A stretch of DNA of 64,000 nt from Actinokineospora alba (GTDB lineage: Bacteria > Actinomycetota > Actinomycetes > Mycobacteriales > Pseudonocardiaceae), in NCBI RefSeq assembly GCF_004362515.1, contig NZ_SNXU01000001.1, positions 2,356,001 to 2,420,000 of the forward strand, written 5' to 3'. Positions 31,673 through 40,820 of this stretch are shown here, one piece after another; the first letter of the stretch is position 1, and each line of letters starts with the position of its first letter. Below the pieces are notes generated by a model. That model saw only the letters and a program-made list of their open reading frames with translations. It searched no databases and was not told the origin of the DNA. A program made the position numbers and the translations under genes.

Positions 31673-32485
31673 ATGCACGAAGACCGCATGATGATCGGCG
31701 ATTTCGCCCGACGCTCGCGGCTGTCCCGCAAGGCGCTGCGGCTCTACGACTCGCTGGGGCTGCTCAGCCCCAGCGACGTCGACCAGTTCTCCGGCTACCG
31801 CTTCTACCGGCCCGACCAGCTCGACCGCGCCCGCCGCATCGCGATGATGCGCGGCATCGGGATGTCGCTGGCCCGGATCGGGGAGGTGCTCGACCTCGAC
31901 CCGGCCGGAGTCGCCGTCGAGGTGGAGGCGGAGTGGCGGCGGATGGACGCCGAACACGAAGGCAGGCGCGGTCTTGTGCGGTTCTTGCTCACCACACTGA
32001 CCGGAGGCACCACCGACATGTACGACGTCAAGATCCGCGAAGTCCCCGCCCAGCGGGTGCTCGCCGTCTCCCTCAACACCCTCGCCGAAGCGCTGCCCAG
32101 CCACATCGAGACCTCGATGGACCGGCTGTTCAAGCACCTCGCCGCCACCGGGGCGACCGTGTCCGGCGCGCCGCTGGTGATCTACCACGGCGACGTCTCG
32201 ACCGACTCCGACGGACCGATCGAGGTGGCCGTGCCGTTCGACGGGACGGTCCAGCCCGCGGGCGACCTCGTCGTGCGCGAGGAGCGGGCGCACGACGAGG
32301 CCTACGTGACCATCACCAAGGGCGAGGTCGTCTACCCGAACATCCTCGGGGCGTACACGGCGGTCGAGCAGTGGCTCGAAGGCCAGTCCCGCGAACCGTC
32401 CGGCTCACCACGCGAGGTCTACTTCGCCGACTGGGACACCATCGGTGACACCGACCCGGCCGCGGACATCGCGTTTCCCTGCTGA
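31673..32485 (+). CDS. MerR family regulator with GyrI-like effector domain
   Basis: 270 residues from ATG 31673; the GTG at 31664 is in frame but lies inside the promoter. MerR winged helix (MMIGDFARRSRLSRKALRLYDSLGLLSP, FSGYRFYRPDQLDRARRIAMMRGIGMSLARIGEVL), a short coiled-coil linker, then a GyrI-like/effector-binding domain from about 115 (DVKIREVPAQRVLAVSLNTL ... YHGDVSTDSDGPIEVAVPF). This group includes BmrR-like multidrug sensors. It probably autoregulates through the long-spacer promoter directly upstream. Confidence 0.92.
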   Translation: MHEDRMMIGDFARRSRLSRKALRLYDSLGLLSPSDVDQFSGYRFYRPDQLDRARRIAMMRGIGMSLARIGEVLDLDPAGVAVEVEAEWRRMDAEHEGRRGLVRFLLTTLTGGTTDMYDVKIREVPAQRVLAVSLNTLAEALPSHIETSMDRLFKHLAATGATVSGAPLVIYHGDVSTDSDGPIEVAVPFDGTVQPAGDLVVREERAHDEAYVTITKGEVVYPNILGAYTAVEQWLEGQSREPSGSPREVYFADWDTIGDTDPAADIAFPC

Positions 32486-32487
32486 CC

Positions 32488-33855
32488 TCACGGGGTCAGC
32501 GCGAGCTGCACGGTGTTGCCCGGCCCGGACATCATCGACGTGATCATCGAGTCGGCCTGGCCGCAGCCGCTCACCGGCGGGATCGTGAACTCGCCGGTGA
32601 GCGTCCCGCCCTTCACCGGGTCGAACCCAGGCCCCGAACGCAGGGTGATCTCCGCGGGGACGGTTGTCGCGCAGGTCGCCGACTGGCTGATCGGCCGGCC
32701 GAGGAACGTCACCCTCGGAATGCCGATGTTCACCGCCGCCGTCGTGGTGAGCACCCCGCCGACCAGCGTGCCCGGGGTCGCGCCGACCGGCGTGAGCGTC
32801 ACGTCGGCGACCAGGGGGAGCACGCCCAGGAAGCGGACGTTCGCCTTCGTCGGGTTCAGCGTGACCACCGAGGTGCTCTTGCCGGTGCCGACGTCCAGGT
32901 GCGTGCGGGCGGCGCCGGTGAGCGCCACCGACGTCCGGGCGGCCTTGACCGAGGCCGACCCGGTCAGCGAATAGTCGTGCACCGCGACGGCGGGCGCCGC
33001 GGCGGTGCGGACTTTGGCCGGGGCGCCGAGGTAGGAGCCGCCGTAGTTCGCGATCGCCCGGATGCGCACCCAGTAATCGGTGTCCGGGGCCAGGCCGTCC
33101 AAGGTCGTGGTCAACACATCGGTCACGCGCTTGGCGACGACCTCGTCGACCAGGACCTCATACGCGATGGCCACGCCGAACGGGCTGCTCGGCTTCGTCC
33201 ACGTCAGCGTCACGCCGGTGCTGGTCACCTCGCTCGCCTTGGGTGTCCCGGGCGAGCCGAGGCCGTCGGCGACGACGTTCTGCACCTCGACCTGAAACCA
33301 GCGGTCAGGACCGTGATCGCTCGGGCACGAGCCGCCCAACGCCTCGGCGGGCGGCGGGTTCCCATCGGCGCGCAGGGGGAACAGGAGCAGGTCGAGTCCG
33401 TCGACCGACACCGTCGCAGTGCCCGCGCCGCCGTAGGACAGCTGCGGGGTGTAGGAGACCAGCGGCACCCGCACCCGGTCCGAGGTCAGCGCGATCTTGC
33501 GGAATTCGAAGCGCACCTTCGCGCGGAAGGTGTGATCGCCGTTCACCCTGACGATGTCGGCGTCGAGGGCGCCGCTGACCGTGGTCGCGCCCATCGCGAT
33601 CAACTCGACGGTGCGGAACTCGACGTGCCCCTCGATCCTGGTCTGGTCCGGTTCCGGATAGAGGTACTCAGTCGTCTTGACATCGGATGCCAGGGTCACC
33701 GAGATCGGCAGCGTGATCGGCATCGGCGTGAGCGCGCAGGTGCGCTCGGCGGTCACGGTCTTCACTTCCGCGTGCGCCACGCCGGCGTTCAGTCCCACTC
33801 CTGCCACTGCGATCGCGGTCGCCCCCAACAGGGCCGTGAATCTCTTGCTGCGCAC
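32488..33855 (-). CDS. Secreted protein with fibronectin type III domain
   Basis: 455 residues from GTG 33855 with GAGGGG upstream. A signal peptide ends near HAEVK (MRSKRFTALLGATAIAVAGV). The N-terminal ~190 residues are a beta-rich domain (ERTCALTPMPITLPISVTL), one FnIII domain spans about 205-292 (PKASEVTSTGVTLTWTKPSS ... PDTDYWVRIRAIANYGG), and a second beta-rich region has an internal Cys pair (CATTVP, SGCGQ) similar to the N-terminus. Ends without an anchor motif. Probably a secreted or wall-associated binding protein; no catalytic residues are evident. Confidence 0.85.
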   Translation of the reverse strand: MRSKRFTALLGATAIAVAGVGLNAGVAHAEVKTVTAERTCALTPMPITLPISVTLASDVKTTEYLYPEPDQTRIEGHVEFRTVELIAMGATTVSGALDADIVRVNGDHTFRAKVRFEFRKIALTSDRVRVPLVSYTPQLSYGGAGTATVSVDGLDLLLFPLRADGNPPPAEALGGSCPSDHGPDRWFQVEVQNVVADGLGSPGTPKASEVTSTGVTLTWTKPSSPFGVAIAYEVLVDEVVAKRVTDVLTTTLDGLAPDTDYWVRIRAIANYGGSYLGAPAKVRTAAAPAVAVHDYSLTGSASVKAARTSVALTGAARTHLDVGTGKSTSVVTLNPTKANVRFLGVLPLVADVTLTPVGATPGTLVGGVLTTTAAVNIGIPRVTFLGRPISQSATCATTVPAEITLRSGPGFDPVKGGTLTGEFTIPPVSGCGQADSMITSMMSGPGNTVQLALTP

Positions 33856-34044
33856 TGCTCACCCCTCAGCGGAAAGCCGGCGAAATGTCATTGTCCGGCG
33901 AAATGTATTGGCGCTGTGACGCGCCCGACAACGGGCGGTTTTCGGTCCTGCGTTTGTTTGATTTCCGGCGCACGAAATTCAATTCCGGAACTGTCACCGA
34001 CGTGTTGCGCCATTCGTCCGCACCGGCGCGTAACCTGCACCTTC

Positions 34045-34653
34045 GTGGTGATCGTCGTATTGGAACTGGTCGGCCTCGCGGTGTTCTCCGCCTCGGGCGC
34101 GCTGGCCGCCGTGCGGGCCCGGCTCGATCTCTTCGGGGTCGTCGTCCTGGGCCTCACCACCGCGTTGGGCGGCGGCATCATCCGGGACGTGCTTCTCGGC
34201 ATCACCCCGCCGACGACCCTGCGCGCCTGGCCTTATCTGGCCGTGCCCATCGCCACCGCGCTTGGTGTCTTCGCCTTCCACCCGCAGGTCGCCCGGCTGC
34301 GCAAGGCGGTGCTGCTCCTCGACGCGGTCGGCCTCGGCCTGTTCACCGTCTCGGGCACCGCGACCGCGCTGGCCGCCGGTGTCCCGGCGTACACGGCGTG
34401 TCTGATCGGGATGACCTCCGGCATCGGCGGCGGCGCCATGCGCGACCTGCTGCTCCGCGAGATCCCGCTGGTCCTGCGCCGGGAGATCTACGCCGTCGCC
34501 GCGCTCGCGGGCGCCGTGGTCGTCGTCGCCGGCGCCCGGCTCGGCCTGCCCTCGGTGCTGGTCACCGCGGTCGGTGCCACGCTCGTCGTGGTCATCCGGC
34601 TCGTCGCCCTGTGGCGGCGCTGGAACGCCCCCGTCGCACCTGGACTCACTTAG
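34045..34653 (+). CDS. TRIC/UPF0126 family cation channel membrane protein
   Basis: 202 residues. Two copies of the UPF0126 (TRIC-like) unit, each of three hydrophobic helices: LELVGLAVFSASGALAAVRA ... TTALGGGIIRDVLLG and VLLLDAVGLGLFTVSGTATA ... TSGIGGGAMRDLLLREIP. The repeated GGGxxRDxLL turn is diagnostic. GTG 34045 or 34048 are both possible; a TAACCT hexamer 8-11 nt earlier suggests a leaderless mRNA. Forms an inner-membrane trimeric channel with little selectivity among monovalent cations in studied homologues. Confidence 0.9.
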   Translation: MVIVVLELVGLAVFSASGALAAVRARLDLFGVVVLGLTTALGGGIIRDVLLGITPPTTLRAWPYLAVPIATALGVFAFHPQVARLRKAVLLLDAVGLGLFTVSGTATALAAGVPAYTACLIGMTSGIGGGAMRDLLLREIPLVLRREIYAVAALAGAVVVVAGARLGLPSVLVTAVGATLVVVIRLVALWRRWNAPVAPGLT

Positions 34654-34670
34654 GACACGCGCGGGCGAGC

Positions 34671-34689
34671 TCTCAGGCGCATCTCAGCA
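34671..34689 (+). promoter_or_regulatory. MprA-box-like direct repeat upstream of mprA
   Basis: TCTCAGGCGCATCTCAGCA: two 8-bp direct-repeat units (TCTCAGGC, TCTCAGCA) separated by 3 bp, the architecture described for MprA boxes. A nearly identical 19-mer lies before pepD. Placed 20 bp upstream of the mprA start, it suggests autoregulation. Confidence 0.8.
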
Positions 34690-34709
34690 GCGCAGGGAAC
34701 ACTGACCAC

Positions 34710-35417
34710 ATGCGCATCCTCGTAGTCGACGACGACCGGGCCGTGCGCGAGTCACTCCGGCGGTCGCTGCAGTTCAACGGCTACCAGGTGGACCTCGCCA
34801 GCGACGGCAGGCAGGCCCTCGAGACAGTGCTCGGCACCGACGGCACGGGCACCCGCCCCGACGCCATGGTCCTGGACGTCATGATGCCCAGGCTCGACGG
34901 CCTGGAGGTCTGCAGGCGCCTGCGCGGCGTCGGCGACGACCTGCCGATCCTCGTGCTCACCGCCCGCGACCTGGTGTCCGACCGGGTCGCCGGGCTCGAC
35001 GCGGGCGCCGACGACTACCTGCCCAAGCCGTTCGCCCTGGAGGAGCTGCTGGCCCGGCTGCGCGCGCTGCTGCGGCGGGCCACGCCCGAGCAGCCCGGCA
35101 CGCCCGAGGCCGCGCCGCTGCGCTTCGCCGACCTCGAGATGGACCCGATGACCAGGGAGGTGCGCCGAGGCGAGCGGCCGATCAGCCTCACCCGCACCGA
35201 GTTCGCCCTGCTGGAGCTGCTGCTGTCACACCCGAAGCAGGTCCTCACCCGGGGCCGCATCCTCGAAGAGGTCTGGGGCTACGACTTCCCGACCTCCGGC
35301 AACGCGCTGGAGGTCTACGTCGGCTACCTGCGCCGCAAGACCGAGGCCGACGGCGAGTCCCGGCTGATCCACACGGTCCGCGGGATCGGCTACGTGCTGC
35401 GGGAGACACCGCCCTGA
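34710..35417 (+). CDS. mprA: Response regulator MprA (OmpR family)
   Basis: 235 residues. The receiver domain has acidic pair DDD (7-9), phospho-acceptor Asp56 (MVLDVMMPRLDG), Thr (VLTAR) and Lys (LPKPF). The C-terminal OmpR winged helix contains MTREVRRGERPISLTRTEFALLELLLSHPKQVLTRGRILEEVWG. Both the sequence and the gene context (mprB next, pepD, moaB and mscL further on) match MprA, the envelope-stress regulator of mycobacteria. ATGA overlap with mprB. Preceded by a direct-repeat element of MprA-box form. Confidence 0.93.
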   Translation: MRILVVDDDRAVRESLRRSLQFNGYQVDLASDGRQALETVLGTDGTGTRPDAMVLDVMMPRLDGLEVCRRLRGVGDDLPILVLTARDLVSDRVAGLDAGADDYLPKPFALEELLARLRALLRRATPEQPGTPEAAPLRFADLEMDPMTREVRRGERPISLTRTEFALLELLLSHPKQVLTRGRILEEVWGYDFPTSGNALEVYVGYLRRKTEADGESRLIHTVRGIGYVLRETPP

Positions 35418-36829
35418 TGACCTTCGCCCCCGTGGGCGAGGCGCCGAGCGGGGAGATCCGTCAGCGCGTCTCGCTGCGCACCCGCATCGCCCTGCTCGCC
35501 GCCATGTGCGTCGGCGGCGCGGTCGCCCTGGTGTCCCTTGGCGCCTACATCACCGTCTATCGCGGCCTCTACCAGCAGATCGACGAGAACCTGACGGAGC
35601 GCGCGCAGGCGCTCGTCCACAACACCCAGGAAGTCGACGCCGGGCGCACCGAGATCCCGAGCTTCTTCCTCGAGCTGACCGACATCAAGTTCGACGTGAT
35701 CGACGCGTCCGGAAAGTCCGCGTTCAACCGCCCGGTCGTGCGCCCCCCGATCGGACCCGACGAGCTGCTCGTGGCGGCGGGCGAGAAGCAGACGTCGTTC
35801 CGGACCGACGAGGCGACCGACACCCGGGTCCTGGCCATGAAGTACCCGTTCTTCACCAGGGGCGCCGCGCTCGTGCTCGCGCAGCCGCTGGAGTCCACCA
35901 AGAGCACGCTCGCCAAGCTGTCCGTCGTGCTGATCGTGATCGGCGGCTCCGGGATCATCGTCGCCGCCATCGCGGGCACGGCCGTCGCCCGAGGCAGCCT
36001 CAGACCAGTCCAGCGGCTCACCGCCGCGGCCGAAAGAGTCACTCACACGGGTGATCTACGTCCGATCCCGGTGACCGGAGACGACGAGCTGTCCCGGCTC
36101 ACCCAGAGCTTCAACACCATGCTCGGGGCCGTCGCCGAGTCGCAGGAGCGACAGCGAAGACTCGTCGCGGACGCGGGCCACGAGCTGCGCACCCCGCTGA
36201 CCTCGCTGCGCACCAACCTCGAACTCATGCTCGCCTCCGAGCAGCCGGGCGCGCCCTCGCTGTCGCAGCGCGACCGGGTCGAGATCCACGACGACCTGCG
36301 GGCCCAGCTCGACGAGCTGACCCAGCTCATCGGCGACCTGGTCGAACTGGCCCGCGAGGACGCCGCGCCCGCCGTGCAGGAGCACGTCGAGCTGGCCGAG
36401 GTCGTCGAGCAGGCCCTCGACCGGGCCCGCAGGCGCGCGGGCGGCGAGATCCACTTCGACGTCCGGCTGCACCCGTGGCACCTGGTCGGGCATGCCGCGT
36501 CGCTGGAGCGCGCGGTGCTGAACCTGCTGGACAACGCGGTGAAGTTCAGCCCGCCCGGCGAGACCGTCCGGGTCGAACTGCAGCCCATGGGCGACGGCTA
36601 CGCCTTCCTCCAGGTCGCCGACGCCGGGCCCGGCATCAGCGACGCCGACCTGCCGCACGTGTTCGACCGCTTCTACCGCTCCGAGGAGGCACGAACCCTA
36701 CCCGGCTCCGGTTTGGGCCTCGCGATCGTGAAACAGGCGGCCGAACGACACGGTGGATCGGTGTACGCCAGCCGCTCGGCCGACGGCGGCGCGCTGATGG
36801 CGATGCGCCTTCCGGGTAGCCCGGGGTGA
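35417..36829 (+). CDS. mprB: Sensor histidine kinase MprB
   Basis: 470 residues. Membrane helix 1 (about 22-48), an extracytoplasmic sensor loop to about 165, helix 2 (170-192), HAMP (193-245), then HisKA with phospho-acceptor His255 (ADAGHELRTPLTS) and HATPase with N-box LLDNAVKFSPPG, G1 VADAGPGISDAD and G2 GSGLGLAIVKQ. The catalytic part and length fit MprB, which in mycobacteria responds to envelope stress and regulates sigma factors and pepD. Directly overlaps mprA. Confidence 0.93.
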   Translation: MTFAPVGEAPSGEIRQRVSLRTRIALLAAMCVGGAVALVSLGAYITVYRGLYQQIDENLTERAQALVHNTQEVDAGRTEIPSFFLELTDIKFDVIDASGKSAFNRPVVRPPIGPDELLVAAGEKQTSFRTDEATDTRVLAMKYPFFTRGAALVLAQPLESTKSTLAKLSVVLIVIGGSGIIVAAIAGTAVARGSLRPVQRLTAAAERVTHTGDLRPIPVTGDDELSRLTQSFNTMLGAVAESQERQRRLVADAGHELRTPLTSLRTNLELMLASEQPGAPSLSQRDRVEIHDDLRAQLDELTQLIGDLVELAREDAAPAVQEHVELAEVVEQALDRARRRAGGEIHFDVRLHPWHLVGHAASLERAVLNLLDNAVKFSPPGETVRVELQPMGDGYAFLQVADAGPGISDADLPHVFDRFYRSEEARTLPGSGLGLAIVKQAAERHGGSVYASRSADGGALMAMRLPGSPG

Positions 36830-36858
36830 GCCCTAACAAAATCCCGCGTTCGACCTTG

Positions 36859-36864
36859 TAGGAT
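36859..36864 (+). promoter_or_regulatory. -10 element of leaderless deoR-galT promoter
   Basis: TAGGAT, 6 nt before the GTG start at 36871. The DeoR gene thus has its own promoter and need not be read from mprAB. Confidence 0.55.
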
Positions 36865-36870
36865 TGTGTT

Positions 36871-37668
36871 GTGCTCGCACGTCAACGCCAAGAAGTGATC
36901 CTGGACGAGATTCGCCGCACCGGCGCCGTCCAGGTCCACACGCTGGTCACAAGACTTGGCGTGTCCGACATGACGGTCCGCCGAGACCTCGACGTCCTGG
37001 CGAAACGCGGGCTCCTGGAGAAGGTGCACGGCGGCGCCACCTCGGTGATCGGCCGCAGCACCGACGAGCCCGGCTTCGAGGCGAAGTCGGTGCGGGCGCT
37101 GCCCGAGAAGGAAGCCGTGTCGGCCCGCGCGGCGGGCCTCATCCGGCCCGGCACCGCGATCGGCCTGTCCGCGGGCACCACCACGTGGACGTTCGCCCGG
37201 TTCCTCGCCGACATCCCCGACCTGACGGTCGTCACCAACTCGATCCGCGTCGCCGACGTCCTGCGCCACGCGGGCCGCTCCGACCGCACCGTCGTGCTCA
37301 CCGGCGGCGTGCGCACCCCGTCGGACGCGCTGGTCGGCCCGGTCGCCGTGCAGTCGCTGCGGTCGCTGCACCTGGACATGGTCTTCCTCGGCGTCCACGG
37401 CATGTCCGACAGCGCCGGCTACACCACCCCCAACCTCGACGAGTGCGAGACCGACCGCGCGCTGGTCGAGGCGGGCGGACGGCTCGTCGTGCTCGCCGAC
37501 CACACCAAGTGGGGAGTCGTCGGCATCTCCACCATCGCCGACCTGGAAGAGGCCGACGTCCTGGTCACCGACGAAGGCCTCCCGGACGACGCGCGCGAAG
37601 TGCTCCGTGAGCGCGTCGGCGAGCTGGTGATCGCGTCCGTTCCCGCGGTGGCCGAGGCCGACCAGTGA
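36871..37668 (+). CDS. DeoR/GlpR family sugar-phosphate repressor
   Basis: 265 residues from GTG 36871. The N-terminal DeoR HTH is clear (RQRQEVILDEIRRTGAVQVHTLVTRLGVSDMTVRRDLDVLAKRGLLEKVHGGA). The DeoRC sensor domain contains the sugar-phosphate site IGLSAGTTTWTFARFL and further core strands VVTNSIRVADVL, VVLTGGVRTPSDALVG and FLGVHGMS. GTGA overlap with galT indicates a control gene for galactose use, probably induced by a galactose-derived phosphate. The pair lies between mprB and pepD. Confidence 0.93.
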   Translation: MLARQRQEVILDEIRRTGAVQVHTLVTRLGVSDMTVRRDLDVLAKRGLLEKVHGGATSVIGRSTDEPGFEAKSVRALPEKEAVSARAAGLIRPGTAIGLSAGTTTWTFARFLADIPDLTVVTNSIRVADVLRHAGRSDRTVVLTGGVRTPSDALVGPVAVQSLRSLHLDMVFLGVHGMSDSAGYTTPNLDECETDRALVEAGGRLVVLADHTKWGVVGISTIADLEEADVLVTDEGLPDDAREVLRERVGELVIASVPAVAEADQ

Positions 37669-38768
37669 GGCGGACGGAAGGCAAGCTCGCCGACGGCAGG
37701 CAGATCCTCTACTTCGACGATTCCCCCGAGGCGCCCCCGCGCACGGCCGTCGACCAGCGCGACCTCACGCCCGCCGAGAACACCTCGCAGATCCGCCGAG
37801 ACCCGCTGACCGGCGAGTGGGTCGCCCTCGCCGCGCACCGCCAGACCCGCACGTACAAGCCGCCAGCCGGGCTGTGTCCACTGTGTCCGTCCACCGAGGG
37901 CAGGCCGACCGAGATCCCGGAACCCGGCTACGACGTGGTGGTCTTCGAGAACCGCTTCCCCTCGTTCGCCCAGCACGCCACGGCCGCCACGGCGACAGGT
38001 CTCGTGCCCGCCGCGCCGGGCGTGGGCCGCTGCGAGGTGGTCTGCTTCACCGACGACCACTCGGTGTCCTTCGGCGCGCTGCCGGTCAGCCGGATCCGCA
38101 CCGTCGTCGACGTCTGGGCCGACCGCACCGCCGCGCTCAGCGAGCTGCCCGGCGTCGAGCAGGTGTTCCCGTTCGAGAACCGCGGCGACGAGATCGGCGT
38201 GACGCTCAGCCACCCGCACGGGCAGGTCTACGGTTACCCGTTCATCACCCCGCGCACCGCCCGGATGCTCGAGGTCGCCGCCGCCTACCAGGCCGAACAC
38301 GGCCGCCCGGTGATGGGCGACGTCCTCGCCGCCGAACGCGCCGAGGGCACCCGGGTGCTCGTCGACTCGACCCACTGGACCGCCTTCGTGCCCGCCGCCG
38401 CCCGCTGGCCGGTCGAGGTGCACCTCGTCCCGCACCGCCAGGTCCCCGACCTGCCCGCGCTCACCGACGCCGAACGCGACGACTTCGCTGAGGTCTACCG
38501 CCGGGTGCTCGGCATGCTCGACGGCCTCTACGACCGTGAGCTTCCCTACATCGCCGCCTGGCACCAGGCGCCGGTCAACACCGGCCGCGACCTGGCATGG
38601 CTCCATTTGCAGGTGTTCTCGGTACTGCGAACAGCCGATCGGGTGAAGTATCTTGCCGGTTCGGAGTCCGGAATGGCCGTCTGGATCAACGACGTGACTC
38701 CGGAAGACCTCGCGATGAGGTTGAGTTCACGGTCTTCGCACAGGACGGTCTCAGGCGCTTCTCAGTAG
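37665..38768 (+). CDS. galT: Galactose-1-phosphate uridylyltransferase
   Basis: 367 residues from GTG 37665. Transfers UMP from UDP-glucose to galactose-1-phosphate (Leloir pathway). Features: RRDPLTGEWVALAAHRQTR, zinc ligands CPLCPS, VFENRFPSF, and the active-site nucleophile motif SHPHGQVYGYPF (HPHxQ). The C-terminal part contains VHLVPHRQVPDLPAL and WHLQVFSVLR-like sequence. The last 20 nt of the gene coincide with an MprA-box-like element for pepD, so the final residues (TVSGASQ) are constrained by both. galK and galE are not present in this window. Confidence 0.94.
   Translation: MRRTEGKLADGRQILYFDDSPEAPPRTAVDQRDLTPAENTSQIRRDPLTGEWVALAAHRQTRTYKPPAGLCPLCPSTEGRPTEIPEPGYDVVVFENRFPSFAQHATAATATGLVPAAPGVGRCEVVCFTDDHSVSFGALPVSRIRTVVDVWADRTAALSELPGVEQVFPFENRGDEIGVTLSHPHGQVYGYPFITPRTARMLEVAAAYQAEHGRPVMGDVLAAERAEGTRVLVDSTHWTAFVPAAARWPVEVHLVPHRQVPDLPALTDAERDDFAEVYRRVLGMLDGLYDRELPYIAAWHQAPVNTGRDLAWLHLQVFSVLRTADRVKYLAGSESGMAVWINDVTPEDLAMRLSSRSSHRTVSGASQ
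38749..38767 (+). promoter_or_regulatory. MprA-box-like direct repeat upstream of pepD, inside galT 3' end
   Basis: TCTCAGGCGCTTCTCAGTA, 16 of 19 positions identical to the element before mprA; the changes are A to T in the spacer and CA to TA in the last unit. Located 21 bp upstream of the pepD ATG, the same distance as at mprA (20 bp). Confidence 0.8.
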
Positions 38769-38788
38769 ACTGGCGCAAGGTAGGTGTC

Positions 38789-40639
38789 ATGACGGACGAC
38801 AGGCCCGAGGACACGCCCGGGGAACCGGGACTTCAGGTCAACCCGTGGTCGGCGCAAGCCGCACGGGAGTCGGGGAACCCGGTGGAAAGGGTGCAGGGCC
38901 CGGACCACCAGGCGTTCGACCCCAGGGTGCGCGGGGTGCAGGGCCCCGCGCACCCAGGGGCGGACAACGCGACGGCGGACAACCAGCCGGGCGCGACCGA
39001 CCCGCAGGACCACGGCTCACGCGAGGTGCAGGGCCTCGCCGAGTCGGAAACCGGTGGCCGAGTGGCCGGGGAGCAGGGCCCCGGCCACTCGACCACCGTG
39101 GGGTACACCCGCGAGGACTACCTGGGCCGCCCGCCCGAGGACTACGCGGCCTCCGAGGACTACGCAGCCTCCACCGACACCTCAGCCTCCACAGAGGGCA
39201 CAGCCTCCACCGGCACCGCCTCAGCCCCTACCGGCACCGCCTCGACCGAGGGCACAGCCTCCACTGGCTCCGCCGAGGCGCAGCCGACTTTCGAGCAGCT
39301 CGCCGCCCATCCCGGCACCCGATCCGATGGCCCGGCAGTCGCCGCCGACCCTTGGTCGGCCGCTGCGGCAAGCCCGCCGTCGAGCCAGTCCGCCGTCGGA
39401 CCGAACCAGCCTGGGTATTCCGGCTCGGACCAGGTCCTCTACGGCACCGCGTTCACAGGTCACCACAGCTATGCGGGGCAGCCGGTGGCCGATCCCTACG
39501 CCCCGCCCCAACTTCCGACCACCCCGCCGCAGCGGATCGCCGCGGCCGAGCCGCCGCGCCGCAAGACCGGCGGACTGGTCGCGGGCATGACCGTGCTGGC
39601 GCTCATCGTCGGCGGCGCCGCGGGTGCCGCCGGCGGGTACCTGGTCGCCGACTCGCGCTCCCCGGTGAGCACGTCCAGCGCCCTGGACGCGCAGAAACCC
39701 GCCAAGCAGGCGTCCACGCCCGCGCCGGAGGGCTCGGTCGAGGCGGTCGCGCAGAAGGTGCTGCCCAGCGTCGTCCAACTGCAGGTGCGTGGCCGGTCCT
39801 CCGCAGGGGAGGGGTCCGGTTTCGTCATCAGCCAGGACGGCCTGATCGTCACCAACAACCACGTCGTGGAAGCGGCCGCCGACGACGGGGAGATCGTCGC
39901 GGTGTTCCAGGACGGGCGCACCGCCAAGGCGACCATCGTCGGCCGGGATCCCTCCTCGGACCTGGCCGTGGTGCGCGCGGAGCGGATCTCCGGGCTCGCC
40001 GTGGTCGAACTCGGCAGCTCCGACGACCTGCGGGTCGGCCAGAGCGTGGTCGCCATCGGCTCGCCGTTCGAGCTGTCCGGCACGGTCACGTCGGGCATCG
40101 TCAGCTCGCTGAACCGGCCCACCCGGGCGGGCGGCGAGGACGGCAGCCAGGCCACGGTCATGGACGCCATCCAGACCGACGCGGCGATCAACCCGGGCAA
40201 CTCCGGCGGCCCGCTGGTCAACATGCGCGGCCAGGTCGTCGGCATCAACTCGGCCATCTACAGCCCGCGCTCCGGCTCGGGCGCGGGCGGCTCGGTCGGC
40301 ATCGGATTCGCCATCCCGATCGACCAGGCCAGGCGCACCGCCGACGAGATCGTCAAGACCGGCAAGGCCACCCAGACCGTGCTCGGTGTCAGCGTCCGCG
40401 ACAACAACGGCGGCGGCGCCCTCATCTCCCAGGTCGTGCCCGGCGGTGCGGGGGAGAAAGCAGGACTGACCGCGGGCGACGTCATCACCAGGCTCGACGA
40501 CCGCCGGATCGACACCTCGGACGCGCTCGTCGCGGCAGTCCGGTCTCATGCGCCGGGGGACAAAGTCAAGCTGGTAATCGGCGACGGTGAGCGTACAGTC
40601 GAGGCAACGCTTGCGGGACAGCCAGTGGAAACCGAATAG
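38789..40639 (+). CDS. pepD: PepD/HtrA-like serine protease with PDZ domain
   Basis: 616 residues from ATG 38789 with AAGGTAGG upstream. A long, acidic, low-complexity cytoplasmic N-terminus (repeats of QGP, then DYAAS and STEGTAST) of about 255 residues leads to a single membrane helix (about 261-285, VAGMTVLALIVGGAAGAAGG). The extracytoplasmic trypsin-like HtrA domain has His358 (NNHVV), Asp391 (SSDLAVV) and Ser472 (GNSGGPLV). A C-terminal PDZ domain spans about 525-610 (LGVSVRDNNGGG, AGEKAGLTAGDVITRLD). Matches mycobacterial PepD, which degrades misfolded envelope proteins and tunes the MprAB/SigE response. The N-terminus is longer and more repetitive than I expect for the family. Confidence 0.93.
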   Translation: MTDDRPEDTPGEPGLQVNPWSAQAARESGNPVERVQGPDHQAFDPRVRGVQGPAHPGADNATADNQPGATDPQDHGSREVQGLAESETGGRVAGEQGPGHSTTVGYTREDYLGRPPEDYAASEDYAASTDTSASTEGTASTGTASAPTGTASTEGTASTGSAEAQPTFEQLAAHPGTRSDGPAVAADPWSAAAASPPSSQSAVGPNQPGYSGSDQVLYGTAFTGHHSYAGQPVADPYAPPQLPTTPPQRIAAAEPPRRKTGGLVAGMTVLALIVGGAAGAAGGYLVADSRSPVSTSSALDAQKPAKQASTPAPEGSVEAVAQKVLPSVVQLQVRGRSSAGEGSGFVISQDGLIVTNNHVVEAAADDGEIVAVFQDGRTAKATIVGRDPSSDLAVVRAERISGLAVVELGSSDDLRVGQSVVAIGSPFELSGTVTSGIVSSLNRPTRAGGEDGSQATVMDAIQTDAAINPGNSGGPLVNMRGQVVGINSAIYSPRSGSGAGGSVGIGFAIPIDQARRTADEIVKTGKATQTVLGVSVRDNNGGGALISQVVPGGAGEKAGLTAGDVITRLDDRRIDTSDALVAAVRSHAPGDKVKLVIGDGERTVEATLAGQPVETE

Positions 40640-40820
40640 GACACTTCCGAAATTGGGACTTCCGGTCTGTTTGCCCCCAGGCCGGACTGGGGCTCCGACA
40701 GGAGCCAAGCACAGGAGTCGCACGCGGACGGATAGCAACCCTCGCCCGCCCGCCTGCGGCTCCTGTCGCGCGTCTCCATCTCTTACGGTCCGCTGACGAT
40801 CCACCGCGGATCCCTGCTTT

